DNA from: Sipunculus nudus
Lineage: Eukaryota; Annelida; Sipuncula; Golfingiida; Sipunculidae
Reading direction: 5' to 3'
Length of the DNA stretch: 64,000 nucleotides
Assembly: GCA_026874595.1 (NCBI GenBank)
Contig: CM049308.1
Span: forward strand, 12,606,001 to 12,670,000
Made by a program: the position numbers and the translations under genes
Part shown: positions 56,955-64,000 of the stretch, one piece after another
Layout: each line of letters starts with the position of its first letter
Position numbering within the stretch: the stretch's first letter is position 1
The notes under the pieces: generated by a model
Seen by the model: only the letters and a program-made list of their open reading frames with translations
The model's database searches: none
Told to the model about the DNA's origin: nothing

Positions 56955-57645
56955 TTAAAGCCCAAGACCTGCCTGGTTGAAAAGAAGGCAATGATAACCA
57001 AAATCAGAGTTAAAAACTGTCCCGACAAATAGAATACTTGGAGGGCGGACATCGGTATTAGTACGGCGGCGCTGGGCGATAATTAAGGTAACACTGTGTT
57101 CTGGGAATCTGGTACTCTTAACGTATGGAAACCCATAGCCGGCAGCGTGAGGACCTTGCTAATAAGCAGATTCAATTGAAACAAGTAGTTTAATTTTATC
57201 TGCAGTATAACCAGTTCATGAAGACGCGGAATTAACTAGGAGAGGGCGAATATCCAATATGGCCGCACTGCTTACAAGAGGGCGAAAGTTCAAGGTCGCT
57301 AGATTTTGAATAATGATTACAGAGGACCTCACTTTGACAAGTAGGGTCACGATTAGTTAATATATGTTACATACATCCCCGTCCGTATTCTAACTGGACT
57401 AAAAACTCCATTAAATATTATATTAAGAATGATTTGGGGCGACCATATGCACTGCAAACCGGAAGTAAGTACCGGCCAATAGCAGTCCAGGTCATTGTTT
57501 GAGAAGACATGCCCGCGCTGGGACAAGATCACTCGTCAACCAGGACTCGGCAACCATCTACCACTAGTACCAAGAGAAACAACGACCAGTGAATTCATCT
57601 GTCAGGAAAAACGACAACCAGCAATGTATTATCTGGAAGAAAACT
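56955..57645 (+). mobile_element. Ngaro-related A repeat, probable 5' end of a second element
   Basis: The reverse complement of 3355-4502 without the 439-bp insert, about 95% identical by eye. It shares TTCCGGTTTGCAGTGCAT (as its complement) with repeat A of the main element. Homology stops at 57645 where the spacer to B would begin. This is the same kind of boundary that distinguishes A1 from A2 in the complete element. It is therefore read as the A1 of a plus-strand element whose genes lie to the right. No SGNH ORF follows within the next 340 bases. Confidence 0.6.
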
Positions 57646-57984
57646 AGTAATATTGGAACGATACAGAGAATGACCCTGCGCAAGGAAGACACGCAGATTC
57701 GTGAAGCGTTCCGTAATTTTTATTTTACATATAGCTTTACCTTCCCGAAAAGGTATTTTTTAATTCTTTCATATATGAAATATTAATATAAATACGTATA
57801 TTTTTATTGTTTAATTTCATTAGAACCCCCCCCCCTTTTGGTACATATGGAAGAGAAAAGCGGAAAAAATTGCGACTTTAACATCTCGATGTCAGCTAGC
57901 AACGTACTGAATAACGTTACGGCGGATAAGATATTTTTTTATATGTTTTCATACCCATTGACTGTTTCATCAAACATCATGAGC

Positions 57985-59272
57985 ATAGTTAATGATGATC
58001 ATGCTTTTCTCAATTGTTAAGCATAGCTAGTATTGATCAGGTTTTTCTCAAGCGTTTAGCATGGCTAGCCTATAATTCATTAATCACTCCTACTTTTCAC
58101 AAGTATTAAACATACCTAAATATAGACCACGCTTTTCTCAAGTGTTAAGCATAACAAAAAACTGACTGTGCTTTTCTCTAGTGTTAAGCATAACAAAAAA
58201 CTAACCGTGCTGTTCTCAAGTGTTAAGCATAACAAACATCTGACCGTGCTTCTCTCAATTGTTAAGCATACCTAAATACTCAGCATGCTTTTCTCAAGTG
58301 TTTATCACCTAAAAACTAACCGTGCTTTTCTCAAGTGTTATTTAGCACACCTAAAAACTAACCGTGCTTTTCTCAAGTGTTAAGCACACCTTAGACCGAC
58401 CGTGCTTTTCTAAAGTGTTAAGCACACCTAAAAACTGACCGTGCTTTTCTCAAGTGTTAAGCATACCTTAATACTCAGCATGCTTTTCTCAAGTATTTAT
58501 CACCTAAAAACTAACTGTGCTTTTCTCAAGTGTTAAGCACACCTAAAAACTAACTGTGCTTTTCTCAAGTGTTAAGCACAACTAAAGACTGACCTTGCTT
58601 TTCTCAAGTGTTAAGCACACCTTAAGACTGACCGTGCTTTTCTCAAGTGTTAAGCACACCTAAAAACTAACCGTGCTTTTCTCAAGTGTTAAGCACAACT
58701 AAAGACTGACCGTGCTTTTCTCAAGTGTTAAGCACACCTTAAGACTGACCGTGCTTTTCTCAAGTGTTAAGCACACCAAAAGACTGACCGTGCTTTTCTC
58801 AAGTGTTAAGCACACCTAAAAACTGACTGCTTTTCTCAAGTGTTAAGCATAACATAAAAGTGACAGTGCTTTTCTCAAGTGTTAAGCATAACAAAAAACT
58901 AACCGTGCTTTTTTTCAAGTGTTAAGCACACCTAAAAACTAACCGTGCTTTTCTCAAGTGTTAAGCACACCTAAAAACTAACCATGCTTTTCTCAAGTGT
59001 TAAGCACACCTATAAACTAACCGTGCTTTTCTCAAGTGTTAAGCACACCTAAAAACTGACCGTGCTTTTCTCAAGTGTTAAGCACACCTAAAAACTGACC
59101 GTGCTTTTCTCAAGTGTTAAGCACACCTAAAAACTGACCGTGCTTTTCTCAAGTGTTAAGCACACCTAAAAACTGACCGTGCTTTTCTCAAGTGTTAAGC
59201 ACACATCAAGACTGACCGTGCTTTTCTCAAGTGTTAAGCACACCTTAAGACCGACCGTGCTTTTCTCAAGTG
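57985..59272 (+). repeat. 38-39-bp tandem array, about 33 units
   Basis: The unit is GTGCTTTTCTCAAGTGTTAAGCAC followed by ACCTAAAAACTGACC. The first part has GTGCTT...AAGCAC arms able to form a 6-bp stem. Units are degenerate on the left (57985-58300) and very uniform at 58900-59270. The array begins 340 bases after the Ngaro-related A repeat and is cut at 59272 by the poly-A end of a LINE. Its CTTTTCTCAAGTGTTAAG core resembles GCTTGTTTCAAGTGTCTT in the sense strand of the main Ngaro leader array. Confidence 0.92.
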
Positions 59273-62200
59273 TTTTTTTTTTTTTTTTTCTTTTTTTTAT
59301 TTTTTTTTAATTTTTATTGAAACAAACAAGATACAATGAACATACAAAAACAGAGTGGACATATACATATACTTAAACAAATCACGACAAACAACAATAG
59401 ACATAGAAAATTACATAAAATATAAAGATGGTTTGGCTTTAGTATTAACATATATGATATTAACAGTTTCCTTCAATTGATTCCCAAAGTAAACACCAAT
59501 TACTATCTCTCTTATTTTGAGTGCATTCTACCCTTTTTTCAAACTTCATGTAATTTTTAAAGTTTTCTATACTAAGCATATAACTCTCCTTTGTCTTATA
59601 AATAAAATCTTTGACATGTAGGAAAATTTTATTCTCTTTTTTATGATGTTTCTCTGGTATACCAAAGATAATAAATTTCTCACATATAAATTCTGGTGAT
59701 ATATTATAAAAACTAATGACTTTTGCCATAATAACTTCACCACATCACATCTTAGAAATAAATGTGCATAATCCTCAATATGTAATTGACAGCATCTGCA
59801 GTTAGGGGTTTCTGTAAGACCAAATTTAAATAATTTTCCATTTAAATATAAATAATCGTGCAAAATTTTATACTGAAATTCCCACAGCTTTTTAGCTTTA
59901 CATAAGGAAGCAGCATTTAAAAACAAAGTTTCCCATTCTTCTTCTGATATATTATACCTTATACTCAATTTTTCTTTTGTTGTATGTTGCCCACTCTTTA
60001 TCCGATCAATAAAAAAATCATAAGCTTGTTTTGATTTAATTTTCTCTATAGATACATAACTCTTTTTTATCTTACATTGTTTCAATCTCTCCTCGTTCTC
60101 TGCATTTTCTATCTCAGTTTTGTAAATCAATCCCCTGCACTGTTTTAAGATTGCCCTATAAATTAAATAATCACAGGTTTTTGCTCCTTTGTTGACCCAA
60201 TATTGGAAACTAACTGGATTTCCATTGCTCTTATACATTTGATTAACATACACTAATCCTTTATGAAAAAGAGAATTCACAAAAATACTTTGCTTGTTAA
60301 TTTTAATGTTTTTGTTATTCCAGATACAAGGACTTAACAAATTTTGCCCTCTAATTTCTTTCCAAGTCATCAATATATTAACATATATATCTGGCAACAC
60401 CTTTCTCAACTGATTTTGTTCATAGTCACATTTAAGTAAAAGTTTTGTACCTCCCATTCTTTCACAAAATATACCAAGGAGTAATTTCCAATCTTTCTGT
60501 GTTCTATTAAAGTACCTTTTGATCCACATAACGTGCTGTGCTTTTATAAAACTATCAATATGTAACATATTTAAACCGCCTTCTCCTATTGGTTTTACCA
60601 AAACTTCTCTTTTCACTTTCCCCCTAGTTCTCCCTTTCCATATAAATATCCACATTAACTTACTTAATTGATCCTTAAATCTTTTTGGTATAATAAAGTT
60701 TGATAATATATGTGTTAGCTTTGAAAAACATAAGGTGTTAGATATTAGTATTCTTCCTTGTAGGGTTAAATTTCTTTGTTTCCATATGTTAGTTATCCTA
60801 TAAATACTTTGAAGTTTATCCTCAAAGTTGCGTCTATCCATTATTTCAGTATTACACGATATATGAACTCCCAACACTTTGACACAATCTTGCCATTTTA
60901 GACCAAAGGGTTTTTCATCATTATTCTTACATTGTCCCAGCCACATTGCCTCGGTTTTATCTTTGTTCATCTGTAATCCTGAGTACCATGTAAATTCATT
61001 GAAAAGCGACATAACCCTTTTCAAAGAATCAATATTTTTTACAATTACTGTGGTATCATCCGCGTATAAGGTCAATTTCAGTTCTTCATGTTGAGTTTTT
61101 ATTCCTTGTATATTTTGATTATTACGAATATTAATAGCCATTATTTCTAAACACATTATAAATAAATATGGTGATAGCGGATCTCCTTGTCTAACCCCCC
61201 TTTCTATTTCAAAATATCCTGAAGAATGGCCATTATTTATTACACAAGCCTGAATATCATTATATAACAATTTAATCCATTTAATAAAGGAATCCCCAAA
61301 ATTAAATTTCTTTAATGTAGCATATATAAATTTCCATTCTAAAGTATCAAAAGCCTTTTCATAATCTATAGTTAATAATATTCCATTTAATTTTCTTGAA
61401 TCAATATAATATATGGCGTCTAAAATAGTTCTTACAGCTTCCGTTGTTGATGTGTCTTTCATATATCCATACTGATTCTTGTGTATCAATTTTGATAATA
61501 CTGATTTAAGTCTGAATGAAAGAGCTTTTGTCATAATTTTGGAATCCGTATTAAGAAGGGAGATTGGGCGCCAGTTTTTTAGTTTTGTACGATCTTTATC
61601 TTTTTTCTCAATTAATGTTATAACTGCTTGCCTCTGTGATGGTGTCATTATACCTAAATCTAAAGAATAATTAAAACTGTGGACCATAACGTTTCCTAGC
61701 TTCTCCCAAAAACATAGTATAAATTCAGATGAGAGTCCATCATTTCCTGGCGACTTATTTTTCTTAAAGGTTTTTGTTGCTTTTAGACATTCTTCTACAG
61801 ATAAATATCCTTCACATGACAGTCGCTCTTCTGTAGTAAGTTTTGGAATATTATCATTATTTAGGAAAGGATTTGTATTTAAATGTATTGAATTTATATT
61901 TCTAGATGAATAAAGCTTTTTGAAAAATCTTTTTTCTTCCTGAAGAATATTCTGCATACCTGTAATCATCATGCCATCACTATCTTCTAATTGTTTTATA
62001 TATTTATTATTCCCATTCCTTTTCTCTAAGCTATAGAAATATTTTGAATTTGTCTCTCCCTTCTCTACCCATCTAATTTTTGCCCTTGTACTTATTCCGT
62101 CTACCTTGATTTTGTAAATTTCATTTAATTCTTTTTGTAATTCACTATACTTTTCTTGATTGCTTTCATCATCTTCTAAAATTTGAAGCTCTCCAATAAT

Positions 62201-63180
62201 ACTTAATTCTCGTTCTTTTAATTCTTTGCTTTTATTTTTTGCATATTTTATAGTTTCTTTTCTAATTTTATATTTGATCAATTCCCAGATTAGGTTTGGA
62301 TTAAAATCGTCTTTCTCCTGAAGCCATTCCTCTATCTTTGAATTCATTAAATCTCTATATTTTTTATCTTCTAAAAGTTTGTTATTAAACTTCCAATATC
62401 CTCTCCCTCTTTTTTCATTTTCATTTTTATTAAAAGTAATTGTGATGCTTGAGTGGTCGGACTTAAACGCTGGTAGTATTAAGGTATTCATTACACGTTC
62501 TTGCACACTATTAGATATAAGAAAATAGTCTAACCTGCTGTAAATCTTTTTTGATCTTTGTCGCAATGTATACTGTTCTTTTTCTGGATTTTTCATTCTC
62601 CATATATCTTTCAAATCTAAACTGGTTTTTATCTTCATTATCTCAGTTACAACTCTTAATTTACAAAGACCTTGACCCCCCTTTTTATCCCTTAATGTTA
62701 AAGCACAGTTCCAATCACCTCCAAGTATAATGTTATCATCAGGTTCAATTTCCATCTCTTTCAGCATTAATTTTAGGTCTCTGTAAAACAAAATTTGTTT
62801 TCTTTCCTCATTTGGTGCATACAAGTTTATAATATTCCACATATTATTATTTATATCTGCTTTGAAGATTATGATTCTTCCTTCTTTGTCTGTATATTTG
62901 TTAACAATTTTACACTGAATTTTATTGGAAATAAAACAGGCTACCCCCCTGCTGTTACTGGTGCCGTGACTAAAAATAACTTCTCCTCCCCACTCATGTT
63001 TCCAATAATTTTCATCCATATTTTCGCTGTAAGTTTCTTGTAACATCACAATATCTGATTTATGTTTCCTTGCCCAACTGAATATGGCTCTTCTTTTCTT
63101 TAAATTTCTAAAACCCCTAACATTCATGCTTAATACATTAAAATCTGACTCGAAGTAGTTGTAGGTGTATGTAAATTATC
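59273..63180 (-). mobile_element. L1/Tx1-type LINE, near full ORF2
   Basis: On the minus strand the element ends in a long A-rich tail (plus-strand T-run 59273-59320) joined directly to a tandem array unit. ORF2 covers 63127-59460 with one frameshift. No ORF1 is recognisable up to the window edge, so the 5' boundary is uncertain. It may lie in the unique DNA to the right or beyond position 64000. The target duplication could not be identified. Confidence 0.8.
59460..63127 (-). pseudogene. LINE ORF2: AP endonuclease plus reverse transcriptase, one frameshift
   Basis: A 1186-residue frame. The AP-like endonuclease opens with MNVRGFRNLKKRR (catalytic Asn), then LQETYS (Glu), GGDWN, RLDYFLIS and SDHSSI. 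RT contains WRPISLLNTDSKIMTKAL, LTIDYEKAFDTLEW, GVRQGDPLSPYLFIMCLE and LYADDTTVIV (about residue 689). A C-terminal Cys/His motif, CRCCQLHIEDYAHLFLRC, follows. Together these nick the target and prime cDNA synthesis. The frame ends early at 59567, while an overlapping frame (59729-59460) continues with about 85 plausible residues. This implies an indel near 59725. RT motifs match the L1/Tx1 group. Confidence 0.88.
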
Positions 63181-63650
63181 ATGTGAAGTATCCTGAGTGT
63201 ACCAGGTATAATATGCTTAAATATAATTTTCCCACAAAATTTTTGGAAATATAAATTAATGTTACATTCTACCTGATATGTTTTACATCTCACAAGAGAC
63301 TCTTCTAATATATCTAAAAGCACAAACCTATAGGAACTCCACTTACAAATTATGTAGCTTCCACTAAGCATAAAACAAATTAATATAAATACAATGAATA
63401 CATAGGTTTCAAAAGTGATTATGTTATTTTTGTCATCTCTCTGACTTCTGTAGTAACAATGAAGGTACACAAAACAGTGAAGTTCCACCATCGAGCTAAC
63501 CGGTGTGAATTCTGATAGCCCGGTGTGTTACTGTGTCCAACATACTGGTCTCGAGATACACTTTTGTTATTAACAAAACGGTCTGACATTTTGTCTTCAT
63601 AACAGTATAAATGATTAAATTCAGTTTGCCCCATATAAAAGCTATTCAAG
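63181..63650. other. Sequence upstream of LINE ORF2
   Basis: Minus-strand frames here (63491-63138 and 63649-63419) are short, hydrophobic or low in complexity, and show no ORF1 domain such as an RRM, coiled coil or zinc knuckle. It may be LINE 5' sequence or target DNA. Confidence 0.35.
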
Positions 63651-63654
63651 CATA

Positions 63655-64000
63655 TACCGGTACTTTCTGCAATGGCATTAATAAAAATAGAATTTATAAA
63701 TGGATATCAAAATCACAAATTCAAGATTAAAAAAAAAAAAAAATAAAAAAAATAAAAAAATAAAAATACATGAATAAATAAAGACCTTTCACTAGGCAAA
63801 CATTTTGCTTCCCACAATTTCAATAATAAAGATGAAATGTTTACATAGATATCACAATCACCATGTCACAAACATTAATAAATGATTAAATAAAAGATCT
63901 TTCAAGCATTTAGATTCCTGCAATTGCTTTTATAAATTTAACATTGAAATATGTATCAAGATCATAAATTCACAAAATAAATAGATAAATAAAGTTAAAT
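63655..64000. repeat. ~110-bp degenerate tandem repeat at window edge
   Basis: Three units share a TTCCTGCAATTGCATT-like start, an ATATCAAAATCACAAATTCA-like middle and AATAAATAAAGACCTTTCA-like end (starts near 63665, 63808 and 63918). The first carries an A-rich expansion (63728-63770). The array runs off the window. Repeated 5' untranslated units are known in some LINEs, but this assignment is a guess. Confidence 0.5.

Overview
This is a eukaryotic, AT-rich, TE-dense genomic segment from an invertebrate animal. The mix of a Ngaro-like tyrosine-recombinase retrotransposon, Helitron/Helentron-like elements with tandem-repeat cores (the 'pearl'/DINE type), piggyBac, Mutator and Harbinger cut-and-paste elements, and short Cys-rich exons in large introns suggests a lophotrochozoan, most likely a bivalve mollusc. 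That assignment is inference. There are no bacterial-type operons, and most short open frames are chance frames inside repeats.

The clearest object is a 9.8-kb Ngaro-like retrotransposon on the minus strand (6363-16190). It is bounded by split direct repeats in the order A1, genes, B1, A2, B2, with a shared CATT at every junction. In transcription order it carries an SGNH-hydrolase ORF, a 1.8-kb tandem array of hairpin-forming units, a gag-like ORF with a coiled coil and zinc knuckle, RT/RNase H, and a tyrosine recombinase. Two frameshifts and one stop codon have damaged the RT and recombinase. Related terminal repeats lie at 2935-4502 and, inverted, at 56955-57645. The second of these is followed by another tandem array whose monomer resembles the first, and a LINE interrupts that array.

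Left arm (1-6362): low-complexity AT-rich DNA, a 266-bp piggyBac MITE, a Helitron-like element split by the Ngaro-related remnant, and a 974-bp MITE with poly-C/poly-G inverted repeats and a 9-bp target duplication. Right of the main Ngaro element (16191-21990): a 1.4-kb Mutator-like element with a Ulp1-protease remnant, followed by degenerate repeats.

Middle (21990-37790): Russian-doll nesting of Helitron-like families A and B built from about 340-bp monomers centred on the palindrome GGTGGCGCCACC. A young 4.3-kb LTR retrotransposon derivative (24700-28984) sits inside one of them. Further tandem-core families follow at 38692-41090, 41089-45136, 47635-49548 and 50830-52003.

Three small exons on the plus strand (38355-38450, 45274-45366, 52997-53077) look like a real host gene. 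All are phase 1-1 with good splice sites, and each encodes one roughly 30-residue Cys-rich module. Their introns hold most of the transposons in the right half, including a 1.5-kb piggyBac-like element and a 2.66-kb Harbinger-like element. The right end is a nearly complete L1/Tx1-type LINE on the minus strand (59273 to at least 63127).
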